A stretch of 8,057 nt of DNA from CAWEFA01 sp963808135. Lineage in GTDB: Bacteria; Bacteroidota; Bacteroidia; Bacteroidales; DTGW01. The stretch lies in assembly GCA_963808135.1 (NCBI GenBank), contig CAWEFA010000064.1:1-8057 (forward strand), read 5' to 3'. Within the stretch, counting starts at the first letter, position 1; every line of letters begins with the position of its first letter. Position numbers and translations under genes: made by a program. The notes beneath the pieces are model-generated. The model was not told the DNA's origin, did no database searches, and saw only the letters and a program-made list of their open reading frames with translations. Of the stretch, positions 1 to 6,200 are shown piece after piece.

Positions 1-341
1 GCTTCAACAGCTTCGGTGGAACGATTAAGGCGATCGAGCGAACCGGCATAAATAATATAAGAATCGGCCTGGTAATCGTTAGGCTGTTTCAAATTACGTT
101 TGCTGTATTTTATGGATGCTTTATAATCGTTCTTAAAAAAATATGCCGAAGCCAATCCAAAATATGCAAACGATGACCGGCTGTCTTTTTTAAGAATTGA
201 ATTGTAATATTTGATAGCATTATCCGAAGTAAGTGTATCGGTAAAATTAGCAGCTTGACCAAATAAAGGAGTAGTTGCCACTTGAATTATCAGAAATATT
301 AGAATTTTGAATTTTGTTGAAAAATTGCTTTCATTATTCAT
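1..341 (-). CDS. Secreted TPR-repeat protein, N-terminal part (runs off left edge)
   Basis: This frame is open from an ATG at 341-339 to the window edge: 113 complete codons and no stop. It was read directly from the sequence. Residues 1-31 look like a Sec signal peptide: lysines at 10 and 12, a hydrophobic core (ILIFLIIQVA, 13-22), and a likely cleavage after FGQA. The mature part resembles tetratricopeptide repeats: a half-repeat at about 39-57, a full repeat at about 58-87 (FAYFGLASAYFFKNDYKASI, with the small/aromatic spacing of TPR helices A and B), and the start of another at 90-113. TPR proteins are protein-protein scaffolds; this one should be exported to the periplasm or outer surface. 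Its partner and any C-terminal domain lie outside the window. An in-frame TAA upstream makes 341 the first usable ATG. It lies 109 bases downstream of the MFS gene on the same strand, but a functional link is not evident. Confidence 0.75.
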   Translation of the reverse strand, partial: MNNESNFSTKFKILIFLIIQVATTPLFGQAANFTDTLTSDNAIKYYNSILKKDSRSSFAYFGLASAYFFKNDYKASIKYSKRNLKQPNDYQADSYIIYAGSLDRLNRSTEAVE

Positions 342-450
342 TATTGGCGTTTCAGAAATTATGTTCAACGGAAAAAATGTTTATAGTTAAAACTATTCGC
401 AAAGATTAAACCCGAAAAGAAAGGTGTGGTTGTTATCTAAACCAACATTA
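342..450. other. Intergenic spacer between the MFS and TPR genes
   Basis: This 109-base AT-rich spacer has no convincing promoter. The closest sequence on the minus strand is TAATCTTTG, one base too long for the TAnnTTTG consensus. Just past the MFS stop is a weak dyad, TGGTT (427-431) and AACCA (440-444) with an 8-base loop, followed on the minus strand by a T-rich stretch. A 5-bp stem is too weak to call a terminator. The TPR gene could be read through from the sugar genes or have an unrecognised promoter. Confidence 0.4.
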
Positions 451-1593
451 TTATTTCAATTTAAAAGCACAGTAAAGCAAATAACCCATGCAAACCAGGA
501 GTACTGCCAAGCCGCCTCCCTGGTTAAGCATATCCGATGCTATTCCCATAACCGGCGGAAGTATTGCCCCACCGACTATGCCCATAACCATAAGACCTGA
601 AATTTCATTGGCCCGCTCAGGCATTTTTTGCAAAGCATTTGAGAAAATTATAGAAAATACATTTGCCACAGCAAGCCCAATAACAAAGATCATAACCCGG
701 ATTGCCCATATATTGCTCATTGTAAGCATAGCGGCTAAAAATATAATAGCCATAACCATGCTGACAATAAAAAATTTCCGTCCTGAAATTTTCAATAATA
801 AAATTGCCCCTGCAAAAGTACCAATGGTACGTGCGGCAAAATAAAGGCTTGTGCCGAAACCTGCTTCTTCAAGAGGCAACTTGCAACGTTCCATTAAAAA
901 TTTGGGAATGGTAGTATTTAATCCTACATCGACCCCGACAACAAGAACAATTCCGAGAAACAACATAAGAATGGTGTTGTCTTTTAATAAAGCAAAACAA
1001 TCGGCAAAAGAAGACGACTTTTCTTTTACGGGCTCTTCTTTAATTTGTGTCAATAACAACCACAAACCCGATAGCAATGTAACCACAGCAAAAATAATAA
1101 ACATATATTTCCAGTTGCCGAAATTTCTTGCAGCCAATCCGGCAATGATAGGCCCGAGAAATGCCGCAATTGCTTTAATAAACTGGCCTAACGTGAGACT
1201 GCTCGTTAACCTGTCGCCCCTAACCACATTTGTCATCAGGGGATTCAGCGAAACCTGGAGAATAGTATTTCCAATTCCCAATACGGCAAAAGCTATTAAA
1301 ACCATTATGAACTTGTAAGCCATTAATGGCACAAGCATAGCAACCAAAGTAAAAGCCATACTGATAAGCACTGTCGGCTTTCTGCCAAGGGTGTTCATCA
1401 TAAGGCCAGTTGGGACTGAAAAAACTGCGAACCATAAAAAAACCATCATAGGAAGAAGGTTGGCAAGGGTGTCGGTTAACCCAAAATCTTGTTTTACATA
1501 GCTTGTTGAAATGCCCACTACATCGACAAAGCCCATTACAAAAAATCCGAATAGTACCGGAAATATCTTAGAAATAGGAGTTTCTTTTTCCAT
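451..1593 (-). CDS. MFS sugar transporter, FHS (fucose/glucose-galactose symporter)-like
   Basis: This 380-residue integral inner-membrane protein has about twelve predicted membrane segments, roughly at 11-29, 43-65, 74-92, 95-116, 132-154, 163-183, then six more in the C-terminal half from about 208 to the end. Two signatures point to the fucose-galactose-glucose:H+ symporter (FHS) branch: the LQVSLNPLM motif in TM4 and the GGAILPPVMG...SD motif in TM11, with GRKP in the loop between TM2 and TM3. The family imports sugars with protons. FucP and GluP run to about 410-440 residues, so this protein is slightly short but appears complete. The substrate cannot be read from sequence. It starts 26 bases after the ROK gene, has no promoter of its own in that gap, and is almost certainly co-transcribed with it, suggesting import followed by phosphorylation. 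The start has no Shine-Dalgarno sequence; the leader is A/T-rich. Confidence 0.88.
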   Translation of the reverse strand: MEKETPISKIFPVLFGFFVMGFVDVVGISTSYVKQDFGLTDTLANLLPMMVFLWFAVFSVPTGLMMNTLGRKPTVLISMAFTLVAMLVPLMAYKFIMVLIAFAVLGIGNTILQVSLNPLMTNVVRGDRLTSSLTLGQFIKAIAAFLGPIIAGLAARNFGNWKYMFIIFAVVTLLSGLWLLLTQIKEEPVKEKSSSFADCFALLKDNTILMLFLGIVLVVGVDVGLNTTIPKFLMERCKLPLEEAGFGTSLYFAARTIGTFAGAILLLKISGRKFFIVSMVMAIIFLAAMLTMSNIWAIRVMIFVIGLAVANVFSIIFSNALQKMPERANEISGLMVMGIVGGAILPPVMGIASDMLNQGGGLAVLLVCMGYLLYCAFKLK

Positions 1594-1619
1594 AATTTTT
1601 TTATTTGGTTAATTCTTAA

Positions 1620-2555
1620 TTACATTTTCGATAGCAAAGGTTTAACATTTGTCCAGAATTTTTCATCGAGAAGTTTAGCGCTGCCAATTATTGCCGCATT
1701 TTCTTTTAATTCTGAAAGCTCAACGGTAATGTCAATTTCCTGGTTTTCCAAAGCAGCTTTAAAGTTTTTTGCAAACAAGCTATAAGCGCCGGCAATGTTC
1801 CCTCCTATAACCAATGTCCCGGCGCTAAATTTCTTAATCCATGGCCCGATAAATTCGCCCAAATTATTACCAAATTCCTTAAAAAGAGTATTGGCCGTAT
1901 CGTTCCCCGAATTGGCAAGCTCAGCAATTTCCTTAACTTCATTAATAACTTTCCCGGTTTTTTCGGCATATATTTTTGTAAACCATCTTGTTGAAAAAAA
2001 TTCATCCGCTATGCCGCTTTTATAAGGTAAATGCCAAACACAGCCAAGATGCGGCACTTTATTTCCTTCCAATACCGGAAGTCCCGATTCAATAAATGCC
2101 GATCCGAAACCTGTGCCAAGTGTTATAGAAATTGATTTTTTAAAACCGGCAGCTTTACCCATCCATGCTTCGCCAACTGCAAACGATGTTGCATCGTTCA
2201 TAAAACGGACATGGGTTTCGGTATTTAAATTTAATAATCCTGAAATTCTATTCCCAACATTTACATCATAAAGGCTTTGGTATTTCGGAACTATTTTAAA
2301 AAGGGCGATTCCTTTTTCGTAATCAAACGGTCCCGGCATGGCAAATCCTATACCCAGTAATTGTCCTGCATCTATTTTCGAAATAGATTTTTTTAATGCG
2401 CCGGCCCAGGTATTTAATATTTCATCTGCATTGCCCTTATTATCGACTTTTATAAAAGAAAAAGTACCGGATATTATTTTTTCTTTTTCCATGTCTATAA
2501 CCGCACAACTCATATGACTTCCACCGATGTCGGTGCCAATGGCGTATTTTTTCAT
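1620..2555 (-). CDS. ROK-family sugar kinase-like protein with an atypical substrate/zinc motif
   Basis: This 311-residue protein has the ROK (repressor, ORF, kinase) fold signatures of the ASKHA superfamily. The N-terminal phosphate-binding loop is GTDIGGSH (7-14), followed by GFAMPGPFD (70-78), the catalytic-Asp segment MNDATSFAVGEA (D121), the second phosphate loop ITLGTGFGSAF (144-154), and VIGGNIAG near the C-terminus. There is no helix-turn-helix before the kinase core, so it is a kinase-type ROK rather than a NagC/Mlc-type repressor. It would phosphorylate a hexose with ATP in the cytoplasm. Unusually, the ExGH motif reads KVPH (166-169), and the zinc-binding CxCGxxGCxE segment is replaced by GCVWHLPYKSGIADEFF (171-187). 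The latter still aligns to the family's following helix but has a single Cys. The sugar is therefore uncertain. It is the first gene of a pair with the FHS transporter, and a TAnnTTTG motif lies just upstream. Confidence 0.87.
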   Translation of the reverse strand: MKKYAIGTDIGGSHMSCAVIDMEKEKIISGTFSFIKVDNKGNADEILNTWAGALKKSISKIDAGQLLGIGFAMPGPFDYEKGIALFKIVPKYQSLYDVNVGNRISGLLNLNTETHVRFMNDATSFAVGEAWMGKAAGFKKSISITLGTGFGSAFIESGLPVLEGNKVPHLGCVWHLPYKSGIADEFFSTRWFTKIYAEKTGKVINEVKEIAELANSGNDTANTLFKEFGNNLGEFIGPWIKKFSAGTLVIGGNIAGAYSLFAKNFKAALENQEIDITVELSELKENAAIIGSAKLLDEKFWTNVKPLLSKM

Positions 2556-2683
2556 CTTTTCAGAATAATTATCTTGTTCATAGCAAATGTAAAAAATTAT
2601 AAATTCATTATTCCATTTTACTAAATTTAAGCGGTATTAATAATTTTTGATTGTGACTATAAAACAATCGGTGAAAACCATTA
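2556..2683. other. Spacer between kdpE and the ROK gene
   Basis: This 128-base AT-rich spacer separates the kdpDE pair from the sugar genes. It holds the putative ROK promoter (2584-2591) and a small dyad, GATTGT (2649-2654) and ACAATC (2664-2669), with a 9-base loop just past the kdpE stop. The dyad is not followed by a T-run on the minus strand, so it does not look like an intrinsic terminator. It could equally be chance or a protein-binding site upstream of the ROK promoter. Confidence 0.4.
2584..2591 (-). promoter_or_regulatory. Putative -7 promoter element for the ROK-MFS pair
   Basis: On the minus strand this reads TACATTTG, an exact match to the Bacteroidetes -7 consensus TAnnTTTG. 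It lies 28 bases before the ROK start codon, so transcription would begin about 20 bases ahead of the ATG. The -33 element is weak: ATGG (TGG at 2613-2615) about 21 bases upstream instead of TTG/TTTG. Its presence suggests the sugar genes have a start site separate from kdpDE. Confidence 0.4.
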
Positions 2684-3367
2684 TCATTCAACAAACCTGT
2701 ACCCTATTCCCGATTCGGTATTAATTAATTTTGGAAGTGTTGGGTTATCTTCAATTTTTTTTCGCAATTGCGCTATAAAAACCCTTAAATATTGGGTTTG
2801 ATCGGCATATCCTTTTCCCCAAACTTCTTTAAGGATATATTGGTGCGTAAGAACCTTGCCGGAATTTTTTGCAAGCAAAACCAGTAAAGAAAATTCCGTA
2901 GTAGTAAGTTTTATTTTAATGTTATTTTTTTTCACAATATAATTTGTAAGATCAATGGTAAGAGGCCCAAATATAAGGTTTGGCGATCCTGTTGTTTCCT
3001 GGCTGTAGCGCATTGCTGTGCGAATTCTTGCCAAAAGTTCCCCTGTTCGGAAAGGTTTTGTAAGATAATCGTTTGCCCCGGCGTCCAACGCTTTTATAAT
3101 GTCTTCTTCAATATCACGGACTGAAAGGATGATTATTGGTTTATTATACCATTGGCGCAATTGTTTTAAAATATTAATGCCATCGGTATCGGGTAATCCT
3201 AAATCGAGGACTATCAATGAGGGATGGTGTGTTGCCGCCAAAACCAACCCTTCTTTGCCCGATGATGCTTCACTTATTTTATATCCATTGGCTGATAATG
3301 TAATTTCCAATAAGCGGCGAATTTGTACTTCGTCGTCAATAATCAATATGGTTTCGTTTTCAGACAT
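2684..3367 (-). CDS. kdpE: KdpE, OmpR-family response regulator
   Basis: This 227-residue cytoplasmic response regulator matches the family length. The receiver domain (about 5-118) has the acidic pair D11/D12, the phospho-acceptor D55 in VLDLGLPD, the switch Ser S82, and K104 in YLTKPF. The C-terminal winged-helix DNA-binding domain (about 130-227) ends with the OmpR-type pattern YLRVFIAQLRKKIE...GIGYRF. The adjacent KdpD identifies it as KdpE, which in characterised bacteria activates kdpFABC during potassium limitation or osmotic stress. The gene starts 40 bases after the kdpD stop with no visible promoter, so the two are co-transcribed. No kdpFABC genes or obvious target operator are present in this window, so whether it controls that pump here is inference from the family. 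No Shine-Dalgarno sequence is visible; the leader is A-rich. Confidence 0.92.
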   Translation of the reverse strand: MSENETILIIDDEVQIRRLLEITLSANGYKISEASSGKEGLVLAATHHPSLIVLDLGLPDTDGINILKQLRQWYNKPIIILSVRDIEEDIIKALDAGANDYLTKPFRTGELLARIRTAMRYSQETTGSPNLIFGPLTIDLTNYIVKKNNIKIKLTTTEFSLLVLLAKNSGKVLTHQYILKEVWGKGYADQTQYLRVFIAQLRKKIEDNPTLPKLINTESGIGYRFVE

Positions 3368-3407
3368 GCTTTATGTTTTTATCGAGTACCATTATTTGTT
3401 ATATTTT

Positions 3408-6080
3408 CTATGTTGTTATAATTTCCGGGGTTTCGGAAGGGACTTTAATTGTAAATCGCGCCCCTCCGTTTTGTCTGTTTTCCACTTCAATTTTACCATT
3501 ATGCGCTTCAACAAATCCTTTAACAATAGAAAGCCCTAAGCCGGTTCCTCCTGTTTTTGTCCCTTCAACCCTGTAAAATTTATTAAAAATGAAAGGCAAT
3601 GATTGAGGCGGAAATCCTGGCCCCCTGTCCATTACCTGAAGGATGAAATTAGGCTTATCATAATATGCCTTAATCCGGACTGTCCTTTGGTGAGGAACAT
3701 ATTGAACAGCATTGTAAACAAGGTTATATAAAACCTGCTCCATAAGCCCGAAGTCAAATCGCACCAAAGGCATATCATCAGGTATTACAATATCTAAATT
3801 AAAATTCTGAAGGTCGTTTTTAAGGGTTTCGACAACCTTATTAACCAGATCATGAACATCGTACCAGTCGGCGTGAAGTGTTATATACCCCGATTCGAGC
3901 CGCGATATATTAAGAAGGTTTTCAATCAACCTGTTTAATCGCTCAGAGGCTGTATAAATTTCATTATACAACTGTGATGAGATATCCGGATTGTTTTTTA
4001 CTGATAACAAAGTTTCGGAAGCTCCCATAATAGTTGCAACCGGAATCCTAAGCTCGTGCGATATTGAGTTAAATAAAGTTTTATAAAGCCTGTCGGATTC
4101 ATCGAGAATTGAAGCTTTACGGGCTAAATCGTTCAAAAATTCGCGCTCTAAAGCATTCGAGATTTGCGTTCGGAAAGTATTCCAGAACAATTCAATATCG
4201 CCATTAAAAGCTTTATTTTGAGCAACTGCAACCACGCCCAAATTGAGTTTGCTGCCATTTAAAGGATAAAAAGTATATTGTGTCGACGGTAATGTTTCTG
4301 TGAATTTTCCGGCCTTCATTGAATGTCTGAAAGTCCACATAGCAACGCTCATTTCATTTTTAGTGAGTTTTATATTGGTTTCATGCCTAATTTCATCATT
4401 CAGTTCATTATTCCCATTTTGCAGTATAAATGCACATTCGATATTAAAATATTTTTTAATGCCTTTTAGCGATACTCTCAATACTTCGTCAATTCCGGAA
4501 ATTAAAGATAAATTTTTAGTTAGTTGATACAATGCATTGGTGCGCTCCTCTCTGTCGCGTGTAAGTTTTTCCTGGTTGCGCACTTTCGATGTAAGAATTC
4601 CGTTTAAAAGAGCAATAATAAAAAACATTATCAGCATTAATACATCCTCGGTTCTTTCAACATGTAATGTAAAAGTCGGAGGAATAAAAAGATAATCCCA
4701 GAGCAACGCACTTAAGGTGGCTGCCAGCAGTATTGGGCCGATTCCTAAAAATATTGCAAGAAATGAAACAATAAACAAAAGTACGAATGATACAATCTGA
4801 TACCCGATTATACTTTTAAAAATGAAACAAACAAGAACTGCAAGAGTTGTAATAACACCTGAAGCCAAATATTGCGAAACAGCCGAATTATATAAGGGCG
4901 ATGAAATGTTTTTTATATACCGGTCTTCTTCGGATGTATCGGAACCCAATACGTACACATCGATATTTCCGCTGTAACGGATAAGTTTGTTTAATAAATT
5001 GCCCAATTTTAGGGAAAATAAAATACCTCTGTTATGAGGTTTGGCAATTACAATATGAGTAATATTTTCTTTTCGTGCAGTGTTTAGAATTGCTTTAACT
5101 AAATCATCCCCTGAAGTGGTTAATAGTTCAGCGCCCAACTGTTTTGCCAGATTTATATTTTTTGAAAGTTGTTCCTGCTTCTCAGCGCTTAGTTTAGAAG
5201 GCATTTCAACGTATAAGGCATGCAAGGTGGCCCCCATCGTGTAAGATAAGTTTTTTGCCCATCGTAACAGGCGGGCGGATTGTGGGCTGGGGCCAATTAC
5301 TGCCATCATGTGCAGTCCCGTTTTCCAAGGGCCTTGAATATGTTTTTGCTGCATATACTCACGTACCTGCTTATCGACCCTGTCGGCTACAATTCGGAGC
5401 GCCATTTCGCGCAATGCTGTAATATTTCCTTTGCGGAAAAAATTCCGAATAGCCTCTTTTGAACGTTCCGGAGTATATATTTTCCCTTCGGAAAAGCGCT
5501 GGAGCAATTCGTCCGGGGTAATATCTACCAATTCAACCTCGTCGGCTGTTTCAAATATTTCATCCGTAAGGGTTTCCCGAATAACTATGCCTGTTATTTG
5601 GGCAACGGTATCGGAGCGGCTTTCAAGATGCTGCACGTTTACCGTTGTATAAACATCAATGCCATTATCGAGAATATCCATGACATCCTGAAACCGCTTT
5701 AAATGCCGGCTTCCTGGTGCATTTGTATGAGCAAGTTCATCAATAAGTACAACCTGTGGCTTTCGTGTTATAATGGCTTCTATATCTACTTCCTGTAAAG
5801 TTGTGCCTTTATATTCATATGTTTTTCGCGGGATAATTTCAAAACCTTCAACAAGTTCTTCGGTTTCTTTTCTATGATGTGTTTCTATGTAACCGATTAC
5901 AATATCTTTTCCTTTCGATTTATCAATGCGGGATGATTGTAACATGGAAAATGTTTTTCCTACACCGGCACACATACCGAAAAATATTTTCAGTTTTCCT
6001 CTTTTGCTTTTTTCTTCTTCAAATTTTAACGAAGCTAAAAGCTCATCGGGATCAGGCCTTATATTATCCTGAACGTCCAT
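3408..6080 (-). CDS. kdpD: KdpD, potassium/osmosensor histidine kinase
   Basis: This 890-residue protein is nearly the size of E. coli KdpD (894) and has the full domain order. The N-terminal KdpD domain (about 27-235) has Walker A GMCAGVGKT (35-43) and Walker B VVLIDELAHTN (110-120). A universal-stress-protein-like domain follows (about 255-380). Four clustered membrane segments (roughly 405-497) include the conserved LWDYLFIPPTFTL. A GAF-like region (about 520-650) precedes the HisKA domain, with phospho-acceptor H675 in SISHELRIP. The HATPase domain has N786/N790 (N box), DRGPGF (818-823) and GTGLGL (845-850). It should autophosphorylate and transfer phosphate to KdpE. All catalytic motifs are intact. 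The ATG at 6080 is chosen because RPDPDELL follows within a few residues, as in other KdpD proteins. The preceding gene is an aminopeptidase, not kdpC, so the pair is separated from any kdpFABC operon within this window. Confidence 0.95.
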   Translation of the reverse strand: MDVQDNIRPDPDELLASLKFEEEKSKRGKLKIFFGMCAGVGKTFSMLQSSRIDKSKGKDIVIGYIETHHRKETEELVEGFEIIPRKTYEYKGTTLQEVDIEAIITRKPQVVLIDELAHTNAPGSRHLKRFQDVMDILDNGIDVYTTVNVQHLESRSDTVAQITGIVIRETLTDEIFETADEVELVDITPDELLQRFSEGKIYTPERSKEAIRNFFRKGNITALREMALRIVADRVDKQVREYMQQKHIQGPWKTGLHMMAVIGPSPQSARLLRWAKNLSYTMGATLHALYVEMPSKLSAEKQEQLSKNINLAKQLGAELLTTSGDDLVKAILNTARKENITHIVIAKPHNRGILFSLKLGNLLNKLIRYSGNIDVYVLGSDTSEEDRYIKNISSPLYNSAVSQYLASGVITTLAVLVCFIFKSIIGYQIVSFVLLFIVSFLAIFLGIGPILLAATLSALLWDYLFIPPTFTLHVERTEDVLMLIMFFIIALLNGILTSKVRNQEKLTRDREERTNALYQLTKNLSLISGIDEVLRVSLKGIKKYFNIECAFILQNGNNELNDEIRHETNIKLTKNEMSVAMWTFRHSMKAGKFTETLPSTQYTFYPLNGSKLNLGVVAVAQNKAFNGDIELFWNTFRTQISNALEREFLNDLARKASILDESDRLYKTLFNSISHELRIPVATIMGASETLLSVKNNPDISSQLYNEIYTASERLNRLIENLLNISRLESGYITLHADWYDVHDLVNKVVETLKNDLQNFNLDIVIPDDMPLVRFDFGLMEQVLYNLVYNAVQYVPHQRTVRIKAYYDKPNFILQVMDRGPGFPPQSLPFIFNKFYRVEGTKTGGTGLGLSIVKGFVEAHNGKIEVENRQNGGARFTIKVPSETPEIITT

Positions 6081-6200
6081 ACGATTTCAAATATATTATT
6101 TTATTCATTTTAATTTACAGCTTTTCCCAGTATAAAATAAAACAATTTATGAATACATTAATTGGATTTTAAATTATTTTATTTCATACTTCCAAGGTTT
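6081..6200. other. Spacer between the aminopeptidase gene and kdpD
   Basis: This 120-base, very AT-rich spacer holds the putative kdpD promoter motif (6088-6095). An all-A/T inverted repeat (TAAAATAA/TTATTTTA with a loop of over 30 bases) is visible, but it is expected in such composition and is not a credible terminator. No small open frame stands out. Confidence 0.4.
6088..6095 (-). promoter_or_regulatory. Putative -7 promoter element for kdpDE
   Basis: On the minus strand this reads TATATTTG, an exact match to TAnnTTTG. It ends only 7 bases before the kdpD ATG, so the predicted transcript start falls almost on the start codon, giving a leaderless or nearly leaderless mRNA. No TTG lies at the usual -33 distance; the closest is CTG about 22 bases upstream. 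The motif is simple and the surroundings are AT-rich, so a chance match is possible. Confidence 0.3.

Noticed and set aside
427..444. Hairpin TGGTT/AACCA as a terminator of the MFS gene
   Set aside because: The stem is only 5 bp and the T-tract after it is interrupted by C residues, so it is not a convincing intrinsic terminator.
851..1318. Plus-strand 155-codon open frame opposite the MFS gene
   Set aside because: It is a shadow of a membrane-protein gene. Its translation shows no recognisable domain, and the opposite strand has clear FHS signatures.
3099..3576. Plus-strand open frames overlapping kdpE and the end of kdpD
   Set aside because: They lie antisense to well-supported genes, have no recognisable domains, and are best explained by composition.
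6131..6185. A/T inverted repeat between the aminopeptidase gene and kdpD
   Set aside because: It consists only of A and T with a loop over 30 bases, as expected by chance in this composition.
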